Source of the DNA: Sphingosinicella sp041916975
Lineage (GTDB): Bacteria; Pseudomonadota; Alphaproteobacteria; Sphingomonadales; Sphingomonadaceae
Length of the DNA stretch: 64,000 bases
Reading direction: 5' to 3'
Assembly (NCBI RefSeq): GCF_041916975.1
Contig: NZ_JAYRYK010000001.1
Span: 62,001 to 126,000, forward strand
Translations under genes and position numbers: made by a program
The notes under the pieces: generated by a model
The model's input: the letters and a program-made list of their open reading frames with translations, nothing else
Database searches by the model: none
Told to the model about the DNA's origin: nothing
Part shown: piece after piece, positions 16,185 through 25,104 of the stretch
How the letters are laid out: every line of letters starts with the position of its first letter
How positions within the stretch are numbered: the stretch's first letter is position 1

Positions 16185-16861
16185 TGAACGATGACGATGT
16201 TGCGCTCGATCCCGGTTTCGCCGACCGTTTCGAGCAGGATGCGCGGCCGCCGTGCCAGCTCTATCTGATCTCCCCTGAGCGCTACGATCCGGGTTTTCCC
16301 GAAAAGCTGAAGGCCGCGCTCGACGCTGGTCCAGTGGCGGCGTTCCAGCTTCGGCTGAAGGGCGTGGAGGACATGGAAATCCTGCGTGCAGGGGCGGCCT
16401 TGAAGCCGATCCTCGCGGCTTATGATGTCGCCTTCATCCTCAACGACCGCGCGGACCTTGCGAAGGAACTGGGCGCCGATGGCGTCCACCTTGGCCAGAC
16501 GGACGGCAGCGTCTCGGTAGCGCGCAGCCTGCTCGGCCACGATGCGCAGATCGGCGTCACTTGCCACGACAGCCGCCACTTCGCGATGGAAGCGGGCGAG
16601 GCAGGCGCGGACTATGTGGCGTTCGGCGCCTTCTATCCCACCGCCACCAAGGTGACGACGCACCGCCCCGATCCGTCGATCCTCTCGTGGTGGACGACGA
16701 TCAGCGAAATCCCCTGTGTGGCCATCGGCGGTATCACTCCGGAGAACGCAGCGCCGCTGGTCGCGGCGGGTGCGGACTTTCTGGCGGTTTCCAGTGCTGT
16801 ATGGGCACATCCGGAAGGCGTAGGGGCGGGCGTAAAGGCGTTTCAGAGCATCCTTAAGTAG
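16181..16861 (+). CDS. thiE: Thiamine-phosphate synthase (ThiE/TenI family)
   Basis: A 226-residue TIM-barrel protein joining the thiazole and pyrimidine moieties of thiamine. Motifs: FQLRLKGVEDME, FILNDRADLAKELGADGVHLGQ, IGVTCHDSRHFAMEAG, DYVAFGAFYPTATK and the phosphate loop PCVAIGGITPENAAPLVAAGADFLAV. It has an N-terminal extension of about 25 residues before the first strand. No TPP riboswitch is visible upstream, and it is translationally coupled to the methyltransferase, so it is not in a thiamine operon. Confidence 0.88.
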   Translation: MMNDDDVALDPGFADRFEQDARPPCQLYLISPERYDPGFPEKLKAALDAGPVAAFQLRLKGVEDMEILRAGAALKPILAAYDVAFILNDRADLAKELGADGVHLGQTDGSVSVARSLLGHDAQIGVTCHDSRHFAMEAGEAGADYVAFGAFYPTATKVTTHRPDPSILSWWTTISEIPCVAIGGITPENAAPLVAAGADFLAVSSAVWAHPEGVGAGVKAFQSILK

Positions 16862-16927
16862 ACTTCTTGAGCAGATGCCCGCGCGCTGATAGAAGCCGCG
16901 CGACCTTTCTTTCTCAGGAACGCACCC

Positions 16928-17491
16928 ATGAAGATCAGCGGCGTGGACATTCGTCCCGGCAATATCATCGAATATGAAGGCGGGCTGTGGCGCGCCGTCA
17001 AGATCCAGCATACGCAGCCCGGCAAGGGCGGCGCCTATATGCAGGTGGAACTGAAGAACCTCGTCGACGGTCGCAAGACCAACGTCCGCTTCCGTTCGTC
17101 GGAGACGGTGGAGCGCGTTCGCCTTGATACGAAGGACTTCCAGTTCCTCTATGCCGAAGGCGACATGCTGACCTTCATGGACAAGGAGACCTACGAGCAG
17201 GTCTCGCTGCCGCAGGACCTGCTCGGCGATGCCGCCGCGTTCCTGCAGGACGGCATGGACGTCGTGATGGAACTCTATGAAGAGAAGCCGCTTTCCGTGC
17301 AGCTGCCCGATCAGGTCGAGGCCACGATCGTGGAAGCCGACGCCGTGGTGAAGGGCCAGACGGCCTCTTCCAGCTACAAGCCCGCCGTGCTCGATAACGG
17401 CGTGCGCATCATGGTGCCGCCGCACATCGCATCGGGCACGCGCATCGTCGTCGACGTCTACGAACAGACCTACGTTCGCCGCGCGGACTGA
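16928..17491 (+). CDS. efp: Translation elongation factor P
   Basis: A 187-residue three-domain EF-P that relieves ribosome stalling at polyproline. The modification loop is QPGKGGAY with Lys33 at the tip (Lys34 in E. coli numbering). The OB domains end with the conserved VPPHIASGTRIVVDVYEQTYVRRAD-like C-terminus (about residues 163-187). Start ATG 16928 follows CAGGAA. suhB begins 11 bases downstream. No modification enzyme genes (epmA/epmB) are in the window. Confidence 0.96.
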   Translation: MKISGVDIRPGNIIEYEGGLWRAVKIQHTQPGKGGAYMQVELKNLVDGRKTNVRFRSSETVERVRLDTKDFQFLYAEGDMLTFMDKETYEQVSLPQDLLGDAAAFLQDGMDVVMELYEEKPLSVQLPDQVEATIVEADAVVKGQTASSSYKPAVLDNGVRIMVPPHIASGTRIVVDVYEQTYVRRAD

Positions 17492-17502
17492 TCGGAAACA
17501 CC

Positions 17503-18312
17503 ATGCCAGCCCATTCCGCCCTCATCACCATCATGGACAAGGCCGCGCGCAAGGCTGCGCCGCGGCTGCGCCGTGATTTCAATGAGGTGGCCCAGCTTCA
17601 GGTCTCCCGCAAAGGTCCGTCGGACTTCGTGTCCAACGCCGACCGCGCGGCCGAGCGCACCATTGTCGAGATCCTGCGGCAGGCACGCCCGGACTGGGGG
17701 CTGGTGCTGGAAGAGGGCGGCGAGATCGAAGGCGATCCCTCGCGTCCGCGCTGGATCGTCGATCCGCTCGACGGCACGTCGAACTTCCTGCACGGCATCC
17801 CGCACTTCGCGATCACCATCGCGGCGGAGCAGGACGGCCAGATCATTTCGGGCCTCGTCTATCAGCCGATGACAGACGAGAGCTTCTGGGCGGAAGCGGG
17901 CAGGGGGGCCTGGCTTCAGAACCAGCGCCTGCGCGTTTCGGCGCGCAAGGACCTCGGCGATTGCCTTATCGCGACGGGCATTCCGTTCCGAGGGCACGGC
18001 GATTTCGAACAGTTCGATTCGATCCTGCAGGCCGTGGCGCCAAATGTCGCAGGTATCCGGCGCTTCGGATCGGCGGCGCTCGACCTCGCATGGGTCGCGG
18101 CGGGTCGTTACGACGGCTACTGGGAAGCGGGCCTCAACAGCTGGGATGTGGGTGCGGGCATCCTCCTTGTGCGCGAAGCCGGGGGGTTCGTCAGCGACTA
18201 TCGCGGCGGCGACAAGGCCATCGAAAGACGCGAAGTCATCGCCTCCAATGGTGCTATTCAGAGTCGTTTGCATAAACTCATCGGCGGGGCACTTCGCAGC
18301 GCAGCAAAGTGA
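17503..18312 (+). CDS. suhB: Inositol-1-monophosphatase family protein (SuhB-like)
   Basis: A 269-residue Mg-dependent phosphatase. The metal sites are present: the glutamate segment LVLEEGGEIEG, WIVDPLDGTSNFLHG, and the C-terminal WDVGAGILLVREAGG. Members hydrolyse inositol phosphates or related sugar phosphates, and E. coli SuhB also acts on rRNA transcription complexes. It is paired with efp. An inositol-phosphate synthase gene lies 23 kb downstream, so it could dephosphorylate that product, but the distance makes the link weak. Confidence 0.93.
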   Translation: MPAHSALITIMDKAARKAAPRLRRDFNEVAQLQVSRKGPSDFVSNADRAAERTIVEILRQARPDWGLVLEEGGEIEGDPSRPRWIVDPLDGTSNFLHGIPHFAITIAAEQDGQIISGLVYQPMTDESFWAEAGRGAWLQNQRLRVSARKDLGDCLIATGIPFRGHGDFEQFDSILQAVAPNVAGIRRFGSAALDLAWVAAGRYDGYWEAGLNSWDVGAGILLVREAGGFVSDYRGGDKAIERREVIASNGAIQSRLHKLIGGALRSAAK

Positions 18313-18389
18313 TTGCGAAAGGCAGGCTTACAGCCTTGCAAGCCCGCAGACACGCGCCTAAAAGCGCCGCGAATATCAGGGAATCGCGT

Positions 18390-18767
18390 ATGCAATCGGT
18401 CGCGGCGGAATATCTGCCGATCCTCTTGTTTCTGGGCGTCGCGGTGGTGCTTTCGGGCGTCTTCGTCGGCCTTCCGGTGCTCGTTTCGAACCTTACCGGG
18501 ACCAACAAGCCGGACCCCAACAAGCTTGCCGAGTACGAATGCGGCTTCCCCGCCTTCGAAGACGCGCGCCGCCAGTTCGACGTGCGCTTCTATCTGGTGT
18601 CGATCCTGTTCATCATCTTCGACCTTGAGGTCGCGTTTCTGTTCCCGTGGGCGGTCAGCCTCGGTGCGACGGGCGTGTTCGGTTGGGCGTCGATGATGGT
18701 GTTCCTCGGCATCCTTACGATCGGCTTCATCTACGAATGGAAGAAGGGCGCGCTGGAATGGGAGTAG
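18390..18767 (+). CDS. nuoA: NADH-quinone oxidoreductase subunit A
   Basis: A 125-residue membrane subunit of complex I with three helices. The conserved loop KLAEYECGFPAFEDARRQFDVRFYLVSILFIIFDLEVAFLFPW-type region (about residues 47-90), with the quinone-site Cys and the FDLE glutamate, is clear. Start ATG 18390, behind CAGGGAA, gives the normal length; the frame is open upstream to 18309 without homology. It opens a 14-gene nuo operon. Confidence 0.96.
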   Translation: MQSVAAEYLPILLFLGVAVVLSGVFVGLPVLVSNLTGTNKPDPNKLAEYECGFPAFEDARRQFDVRFYLVSILFIIFDLEVAFLFPWAVSLGATGVFGWASMMVFLGILTIGFIYEWKKGALEWE

Positions 18768-19315
18768 AGACCCAAATGGCGCCTGCCGGCACCGGTTCGG
18801 CTTCTGGCATCATCATGCCGGAACAGGGCTTCGTCGACGACATCAACAACGAGGTCTCGAACAAGGGCTTCCTCGTGACCTCGACCGAGGAGCTGTTCCA
18901 CTGGGCGCGCACCGGCTCGCTGTGGTGGATGACCTTCGGCCTTGCCTGCTGCGCGGTCGAGATGATGCATTCGAGTATGCCGCGCTACGACCTTGAGCGT
19001 TTCGGCGCCGCGCCGCGCGCATCTCCGCGCCAGTCGGACGTGATGATCGTCGCGGGCACGCTCTGCAACAAGATGGCCCCGGCGCTGCGGCGCGTTTACG
19101 ACCAGATGTCGGAGCCGCGCTACGTCATCTCGATGGGCAGCTGCGCCAACGGCGGCGGCTACTACCACTACAGCTATTCGGTGGTACGCGGCTGCGATCG
19201 CATCGTGCCCGTGGACATCTATGTGCCGGGCTGCCCGCCGACCGCAGAAGCGCTGCTTTACGGCATCCTGCAGCTGCAGCGGAAGATCCGCCGGGTGGGA
19301 ACATTCGAACGATGA
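18758..19315 (+). CDS. nuoB: NADH-quinone oxidoreductase subunit B
   Basis: A 185-residue peripheral-arm subunit carrying cluster N2. The cluster cysteines appear in GLACCAVEMM, GSCANGGGYY and YVPGCPPTAEALLYG. Start ATG 18758 overlaps the end of nuoA. A second ATG at 18776 has a better-spaced GGAG (18761-18764) and would remove six residues, so the start is ambiguous. It overlaps nuoC by four bases. Confidence 0.95.
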   Translation: MGVETQMAPAGTGSASGIIMPEQGFVDDINNEVSNKGFLVTSTEELFHWARTGSLWWMTFGLACCAVEMMHSSMPRYDLERFGAAPRASPRQSDVMIVAGTLCNKMAPALRRVYDQMSEPRYVISMGSCANGGGYYHYSYSVVRGCDRIVPVDIYVPGCPPTAEALLYGILQLQRKIRRVGTFER

Positions 19316-19941
19316 AAAGCCCCGCGCCCCGCACGTCCTCCGACGACGGTGTCATCGACGCCGCGCGCGCCGCGCTTGGCGACCTCGTTGTTGATGCGAC
19401 CGAGCACGCCTTCGAGGTGACGCTGACCGTTCATCGCCGCGATCTCTACAAGGCGCTCGAAGCGCTGCGCGACACGCCCGGTCTTGAATACCAGCAGCTG
19501 ATGGAGATCGCTGGCGTCGACTACCCGGAGCGCCCGGAGCGCTTCGAGGTCAATTACTGCCTGCTGTCTCTGACGAAGAACCGCCGCATCCGCGTGAAGA
19601 CGCTGACCGACGAGAAGCACGCGGTGCCGTCCGTCGTCGATCTGTGGCCGGTCGCGGGCTGGCTGGAGCGCGAAGTGTGGGACATGTACGGCGTCCGTTT
19701 CGACGGCAACCCGGACCATCGCCGCATCCTCACCGATTACGGCTTCACCGGGCACCCGTTCCGCAAGGACTTCCCGCTCACCGGCTATGTCGAGCTGCGC
19801 TACTCCGAAGAGCACAAGCGTGTCGTCTACGAGCCCGTGAAGCTCGCGCAGGATTTCCGCAGCTTCGACTTCATGAGCCCTTGGGAAGGAGCCGAATACG
19901 TGCTGCCGGGCGATGAGAAGGCGGAAGGGAAGGCTGTCTGA
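19312..19941 (+). CDS. nuoC: NADH-quinone oxidoreductase subunit C
   Basis: A 209-residue complex I 30-kDa-type subunit. Hallmarks are LMEIAGVDYPERPERFEVNYCLLS and the strongly conserved REVWDMYGVRFDGNPDHRRILTDYGFTGHPFRKDFPLTGY block (about residues 120-160). It is separate from nuoD, not fused as in E. coli. Both ends overlap neighbours (ATGA with nuoB, TGATG with nuoD). Confidence 0.96.
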   Translation: MKSPAPRTSSDDGVIDAARAALGDLVVDATEHAFEVTLTVHRRDLYKALEALRDTPGLEYQQLMEIAGVDYPERPERFEVNYCLLSLTKNRRIRVKTLTDEKHAVPSVVDLWPVAGWLEREVWDMYGVRFDGNPDHRRILTDYGFTGHPFRKDFPLTGYVELRYSEEHKRVVYEPVKLAQDFRSFDFMSPWEGAEYVLPGDEKAEGKAV

Positions 19942-21140
19942 TGGCCGACGTCGCAACCACGACGCCTGACGTCGAAATCCAGAACTACACGATCAACTTC
20001 GGCCCGCAGCACCCGGCGGCGCACGGCGTGCTCCGTCTCGTGATGGAGCTGGACGGCGAGATCATCGAGCGCTGCGACCCGCACGTGGGCCTGCTCCACC
20101 GCGGCACCGAGAAGCTGATCGAATACAAGACCTATCTGCAGGCGCTGCCCTACATGGACCGGCTCGACTACGTGTCGCCGATGTCCATGGAGCACAGCTA
20201 TGTGCTCGCGATCGAGAAGCTGCTCGATATCGAGGTGCCGCTGCGCGCCCAGTATATCCGCGTGCTGTTCGCGGAGCTGACGCGCATCGCCAACCACATC
20301 CTCAACACCACCGCGCACGCGATGGATGTCGGCGCGCTGACGCCGATCCTGTGGCTGTTCGAGGAGCGCGAGGAGCTGCTCGGCTTCTATGAGCGGGCAT
20401 CGGGCGCGCGCTTCCATGCGGCATACTTCCGTCCGGGCGGCGTCCATCAGGACCTGCCACCGAAGCTGATCGCGGACATCGCCGACTGGGCCGATGCCTT
20501 CCCGAAGGCGCTCGCCGACTTCGAGGCGCTGATCTGCGACAACCGCATCTTCAAGCAGCGCAATGTCGATATCGGCATCATCAGCGAGCAGGACGCGGTG
20601 GCATGGGGCTTCTCTGGCCCCTGCATTCGCGGCTCCGGCCTGCCGTGGGACCTCCGCAAGTCGCAACCCTACGACGTTTACGACCGCATGGAATTCGATG
20701 TGCCGGTCGGCAAGAACGGCGATTGCTACGACCGTTTCATGGTCCGCATCGAAGAGATGAAGCAGTCGCTGCGCATCATCAAGCAGTGCCTCCAGGAAAT
20801 GCCGGAAGGCCCGGTCGCCAGCCTCGACCGCAAGGTGGTGCCGCCGAAGCGCGGCGAGATGAAGCGCTCGATGGAGGCGCTCATTCACCACTTCAAGCTC
20901 TACACGGAAGGCTTCCACGTTCCGGCGGGCGAGGTGTACGTCGCAACGGAAAGCCCCAAGGGCGAGTTCGGCATCTACATGGTGGCCGACGGCACCAACA
21001 AGCCGTACCGCTGCAAGATCCGCCCAACAGGCTTTTCGCACCTGCAGGCGATGGATTTCCTCTGCAAGGGCCACATGCTCGCCGACGCGCCCGCCGTGCT
21101 CGGCAGTCTCGATATCGTTTTCGGTGAGGTCGACCGGTGA
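19941..21140 (+). CDS. nuoD: NADH-quinone oxidoreductase subunit D
   Basis: A 399-residue 49-kDa subunit forming the quinone pocket with NuoB. The FGPQHPAAHGVLRLVMELDGE-type opening (about residues 20-40), HVGLLHRGTEKLIEYK, and the C-terminal YRCKIRPTGFSHLQAMDFLCKG-type block are intact, including the quinone-binding His region near the start. Full length. Confidence 0.97.
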   Translation: MADVATTTPDVEIQNYTINFGPQHPAAHGVLRLVMELDGEIIERCDPHVGLLHRGTEKLIEYKTYLQALPYMDRLDYVSPMSMEHSYVLAIEKLLDIEVPLRAQYIRVLFAELTRIANHILNTTAHAMDVGALTPILWLFEEREELLGFYERASGARFHAAYFRPGGVHQDLPPKLIADIADWADAFPKALADFEALICDNRIFKQRNVDIGIISEQDAVAWGFSGPCIRGSGLPWDLRKSQPYDVYDRMEFDVPVGKNGDCYDRFMVRIEEMKQSLRIIKQCLQEMPEGPVASLDRKVVPPKRGEMKRSMEALIHHFKLYTEGFHVPAGEVYVATESPKGEFGIYMVADGTNKPYRCKIRPTGFSHLQAMDFLCKGHMLADAPAVLGSLDIVFGEVDR

Positions 21141-21769
21141 GTCACGCCGCTTCAGCAACGCCCGAACAGCATCATGCGTTCGACGGCTTCGATTGGACTC
21201 CTGAGAACGCCAAGCGCGTGAAGGTGATCCTTGCGCGCTATCCGGAGGTGCGGAAGCAATCCGCCGTGATGCCGCTCCTCGATCTCGCGCAGCGCCAGGT
21301 CGGCGCGCAGACGAAGACGCAGGGCTGGCTGCCGATCCCGGTGATCGAGTTCATCGCGGGGATGCTCGGGATGCCGTACATTCGCGTGCTCGAAGTCGCG
21401 ACCTTCTACACGATGTACAACCTCGCGCCCGTCGGTCGCCATCACGTGCAGGTCTGCGGGACGACGCCCTGTATGCTGCGCGGCTCCGACGACGTGATGC
21501 AGGCGTGCAAGGACAAGGGGCTCGCCAAGGGCCACACGACCGAAGACGGCCTTTTCACGCTCACCGAGGTCGAATGCATGGGCACCTGCGCGAACGCGCC
21601 GATGGTGCAGATCAACGACGACAATTTCGAAGACCTCGACTACGCGAGCATGACGCGCATTCTCGAAGACCTTGCTGCCGGCAAGACGCCGAAGCCGGGC
21701 CCACAGATCGAGCGCCAGAACAGCGCCCCCGTCGGCGGACCCCGTGTTCTCAAGGAGTTCATGGCATGA
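21137..21769 (+). CDS. nuoE: NADH-quinone oxidoreductase subunit E
   Basis: A 210-residue 24-kDa-type subunit binding the [2Fe-2S] cluster N1a. The four ligands occur as two pairs, CGTTPC and ECMGTC. Helical segments YPEVRKQSAVMPLLDLAQRQ and YIRVLEVATFYTMYN are typical. It starts with GTG at 21137 overlapping the nuoD stop and overlaps nuoF by four bases. The C-terminal tail after residue 180 is Pro-rich, as usual in alphaproteobacteria. Confidence 0.95.
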   Translation: MSHAASATPEQHHAFDGFDWTPENAKRVKVILARYPEVRKQSAVMPLLDLAQRQVGAQTKTQGWLPIPVIEFIAGMLGMPYIRVLEVATFYTMYNLAPVGRHHVQVCGTTPCMLRGSDDVMQACKDKGLAKGHTTEDGLFTLTEVECMGTCANAPMVQINDDNFEDLDYASMTRILEDLAAGKTPKPGPQIERQNSAPVGGPRVLKEFMA

Positions 21770-23073
21770 CCATTGCGCCGCTTGAGGACAAGGACCGGAT
21801 TTTCACGAACCTCTACGGGTTCCAGGATTGGGGCGTCAAAGGCGCGCTGAAGCGCGGCGACTGGGACGGCACCAAGGATTTCCTCGCCAAGGGGCAGGAC
21901 TGGATCATCGAGCAGGTGAAGGCGTCGGGCCTTCGCGGGCGCGGCGGCGCGGGCTTCCCCACCGGCCTCAAATGGTCCTTCATGCCGAAGGAACCGCGCG
22001 AGGATCGCCCGTCCTACCTCGTCATCAACGCCGACGAGTCCGAGCCCGGGTCGTGCAAGGACCGCGAGATCATCCGCCACGATCCGCACAAGCTGATCGA
22101 AGGCGCGCTCATCGCCGGGTTCGCGATGCGCGCGAAGGCTGCGTACATCTACATTCGCGGCGAGTTCATTCGCGAGGCGGAGACGCTGTTTGCCGCCGTG
22201 GAACAGGCCTACGACAAGGGGCTGATCGGCAAGAACGCCTGCGGTTCGGGCTATGATTTCGACGTTTACGTGCATCGCGGCGCGGGCGCGTACATCTGCG
22301 GTGAGGAAACGGCACTGCTTGAAAGCCTCGAAGGCAAGAAGGGCCAGCCGCGCCTGAAACCGCCGTTCCCGGCGGGCGCAGGCCTCTACGGTTGCCCGAC
22401 GACGGTGAACAATGTCGAGAGCATCGCCGTGGTCCCGACGATCCTGCGGCGCGGCGCGGAGTGGTTCGCGGGCTTCGGCCGCCCGAACAACCTCGGCACC
22501 AAGCTCTTCCAGATCTCCGGCCACGTGAACACGCCGTGCGTCGTTGAAGAAACGATGGGCATCAGCTTCCGCGAGCTGATCGATAAACACGGCGGCGGCA
22601 TTCGCGGCGGCTGGGACAATCTGCTCGCGGTGATCCCCGGCGGCTCTTCCGTTCCGCTCGTGCCCGCCGAACAGATCATGGACGCCCCGATGGACTTCGA
22701 CGGCCTCCGTGAACTGAAGTCCGGCCTCGGCACGGCGGCGGTGATCGTGATGGACAAGTCCACGGACATCGTCCGCGCCATCAGCCGCATCTCGTATTTC
22801 TACAAGCACGAAAGCTGCGGGCAATGCACGCCCTGCCGCGAAGGCACCGGCTGGATGTGGCGCGTGATGGAGCGTCTGCGCACCGGCGACGCGGACCTTT
22901 CGGAAATCGATACGCTGCTCGACGTCACCACCGAGGTCGAGGGACACACGATCTGTGCGCTCGGCGACGCGGCGGCCTGGCCGATCCAGGGCCTCATCCG
23001 CCATTTCCGCCCGGAACTTGAGCGCCGCATCAACGAACGCCGGGGCGCAGCCCTTGCCGTGGCGGCAGAGTAG
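21766..23073 (+). CDS. nuoF: NADH-quinone oxidoreductase subunit F
   Basis: A 435-residue 51-kDa subunit that binds NADH, FMN and cluster N3. Motifs: SGLRGRGGAGFPTGLKW (NADH/FMN glycine loop), YLVINADESEPGSCKDRE, GAGAYICGEETALLESLEG, and the cluster ligands in ESCGQCTPCREGTGW plus a later Cys in GHTICALGD. Start ATG 21766 overlaps the nuoE stop. The frame is open upstream within nuoE, which is not coding in this frame. Confidence 0.97.
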   Translation: MTIAPLEDKDRIFTNLYGFQDWGVKGALKRGDWDGTKDFLAKGQDWIIEQVKASGLRGRGGAGFPTGLKWSFMPKEPREDRPSYLVINADESEPGSCKDREIIRHDPHKLIEGALIAGFAMRAKAAYIYIRGEFIREAETLFAAVEQAYDKGLIGKNACGSGYDFDVYVHRGAGAYICGEETALLESLEGKKGQPRLKPPFPAGAGLYGCPTTVNNVESIAVVPTILRRGAEWFAGFGRPNNLGTKLFQISGHVNTPCVVEETMGISFRELIDKHGGGIRGGWDNLLAVIPGGSSVPLVPAEQIMDAPMDFDGLRELKSGLGTAAVIVMDKSTDIVRAISRISYFYKHESCGQCTPCREGTGWMWRVMERLRTGDADLSEIDTLLDVTTEVEGHTICALGDAAAWPIQGLIRHFRPELERRINERRGAALAVAAE

Positions 23074-23082
23074 GAAAGTCTG

Positions 23083-25104
23083 ATGCCCAAACTCACCGTC
23101 GACGGCATCGAGGTCGAAGTCCCCGCCGGAGCCACCGTGCTTCAGGCGTGCGAGGCTGCGGGTAAGGAAATCCCGCGCTTCTGCTATCACGAACGGCTTT
23201 CGATCGCCGGCAACTGCCGCATGTGCCTCGTCGAGGTGAAGCCGGGACCGCCGAAGCCGCAGGCCTCATGCGCGCTTCCCGCCGCCGAGGGGCAGGAGGT
23301 CCGCACCGACAGCGCCCTGGTGAAGAAGGCGCGCGAAGGCGTGATGGAGTTCCTGCTCATCAACCACCCGCTCGATTGCCCGATCTGCGATCAGGGCGGC
23401 GAGTGCGACCTGCAGGACCAGTCGGTCGCCTACGGTCGCGGCCGCACGCGCTACACGGAAAACAAGCGCGCAGTCACCGAGAAGTACATGGGGCCGATCA
23501 TCAAGACGGCCATGACACGCTGCATCCATTGCACGCGCTGCGTGCGCTTCGCCGAGGAAGTGGCGGGTACCGACGAGATCGGCGCGCTCTATCGCGGCGA
23601 GAACATGCAGATCACCTCGTACCTCGAAGCGGCGGTGAAGTCGGAGCTTTCGGGCAACGTCATCGATCTCTGCCCCGTCGGCGCGCTCACCTCGAAGCCC
23701 TATGCGTTCGAGGCGCGGCCGTGGGAACTGACGAAAACGAGCGGCATCTGCGTGATGGACGCCGTCGGCACCAACATCCGCATCGATGCGCGCGGCCCCG
23801 CCGTGCTGCGCGTGCTGCCGCGCGTGAACGACGACGTGAACGAGGAATGGGCGTCGGACAAGACGCGCTACGCGCCGCTCGGTCTTTCCAAGCGCCGCCT
23901 CGACAGGCCCTATGTGCGGCGCGGCGGCAAGCTTGAGGCTGCGTCGTGGGCGGAAGCCTTCAACGCCGTGAAAGTCGGCCTTTCCGACCTCAGCGGCAAC
24001 CAGATCGGCGCGGTGGCGGGCGAACTGCTCGACGTGGAATCGATGGTCGCGCTCAAGGACCTGATGAAGTCGCTCGGCTCGGACCGGTTCGAGTGCCGCA
24101 CGGACGGCATGGCGCTGCCCGCCGGCGGCGCGGGTGCATACCGCTTCAACTCCGGCATCGCGGGGATTGAGGACGCGGACGTTGTGCTCCTCGTCGGCGC
24201 GAACCCGCGCTGGGATGCGCCGCTCGTCAACACGCGCCTCCGCAAGGCGGTCGTGAAGAAGGGCGCCAAGGTCTTCAACGTGGGGCCGGAGGTCGATCTC
24301 ACCTATCCGGTCACGCAGCTCGGCGATGGCGCGTCCGTGCTCGGCAAGCTGCCGAAGGCGGCGGCTGACGCGCTGAAGAGCGCGACCAAGCCTGCGATCA
24401 TCGTCGGCGCCGCAGCGCTCACGCGCGGCGACGCGCCCGCGATCCTCGCCGCGCTCGGCAAGATTGCGAAAACGGCGAAGATGGGTGCGGAAGGCTTCAA
24501 CGTCCTCCACACGGCGGCCTCGCGCGTCGGCGGCCTCGACATCGGCTTCACGCATGACGGCGGCATCGCCGAAGTGCTCGGCGGCGGACTCAAGGCGCTC
24601 ATCGTGCACGGCGCGGACGAAATCGACACGGATCTCGAAGGCGTCTTCAAGGTCTACATCGGCCATCACGGCGATCTCGGCGCACGCGGTGCCGATGTCA
24701 TCCTGCCCTCGGCGAGCTTCGCCGAGAAGGATGGCACCTACGTCAACATGGAAGGCCGCGTGCAGCGCGCCTACCGCGCGGTGTTCGCGCCGGGCGATGC
24801 CCGCGAGGACTGGGCGATCCTGCGCGCGCTTTCCGAAGTGCTGGGGAGCAAGCTGCCCTACGACAGCTTTGCCGCGCTCCGCGCCCGCATCGCCGCCGAA
24901 TGGCCGCATCTTGCCGAGGAAGGCATTGCACCCGCCTCCGGCGAGATCGACTTCGGCAGCGGCGGTGAGCTTGATACCGCGCCGATCGGCCGCGTCATTC
25001 ACGATTTCTACCTGACGAATGCGGTCGCCCGCGCGTCCGAAGTGATGCACGCCTGCTCCTCGACGCTGATCCAAGGTGCCCCCGCGCTGGAGGCGGCTGA
25101 ATAA
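23083..25104 (+). CDS. nuoG: NADH-quinone oxidoreductase subunit G
   Basis: A 673-residue 75-kDa subunit. The N-terminal ferredoxin-like domain has cysteines in RFCYHERLSIAGNCRMCLVE. The His/Cys cluster site reads HPLDCPICDQGGECDLQDQ, then CIHCTRCVRFAEE and LCPVGALTSKPY. The rest is the molybdopterin-oxidoreductase-like domain, without cofactor, as normal for complex I. It follows nuoF by nine bases and its TAA overlaps the nuoH ATG. Confidence 0.97.
   Translation: MPKLTVDGIEVEVPAGATVLQACEAAGKEIPRFCYHERLSIAGNCRMCLVEVKPGPPKPQASCALPAAEGQEVRTDSALVKKAREGVMEFLLINHPLDCPICDQGGECDLQDQSVAYGRGRTRYTENKRAVTEKYMGPIIKTAMTRCIHCTRCVRFAEEVAGTDEIGALYRGENMQITSYLEAAVKSELSGNVIDLCPVGALTSKPYAFEARPWELTKTSGICVMDAVGTNIRIDARGPAVLRVLPRVNDDVNEEWASDKTRYAPLGLSKRRLDRPYVRRGGKLEAASWAEAFNAVKVGLSDLSGNQIGAVAGELLDVESMVALKDLMKSLGSDRFECRTDGMALPAGGAGAYRFNSGIAGIEDADVVLLVGANPRWDAPLVNTRLRKAVVKKGAKVFNVGPEVDLTYPVTQLGDGASVLGKLPKAAADALKSATKPAIIVGAAALTRGDAPAILAALGKIAKTAKMGAEGFNVLHTAASRVGGLDIGFTHDGGIAEVLGGGLKALIVHGADEIDTDLEGVFKVYIGHHGDLGARGADVILPSASFAEKDGTYVNMEGRVQRAYRAVFAPGDAREDWAILRALSEVLGSKLPYDSFAALRARIAAEWPHLAEEGIAPASGEIDFGSGGELDTAPIGRVIHDFYLTNAVARASEVMHACSSTLIQGAPALEAAE

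Noticed and set aside
16862..16927. A thiamine (TPP) riboswitch near thiE
   Set aside because: thiE overlaps the methyltransferase gene upstream, and no TPP-riboswitch core sequences are seen on either side.
21640..23190. Long minus-strand open frame over nuoE/nuoF, with similar ones over nuoG, nuoL and nuoM
   Set aside because: Mirror frames of conserved complex I genes, with biased composition and no motifs.
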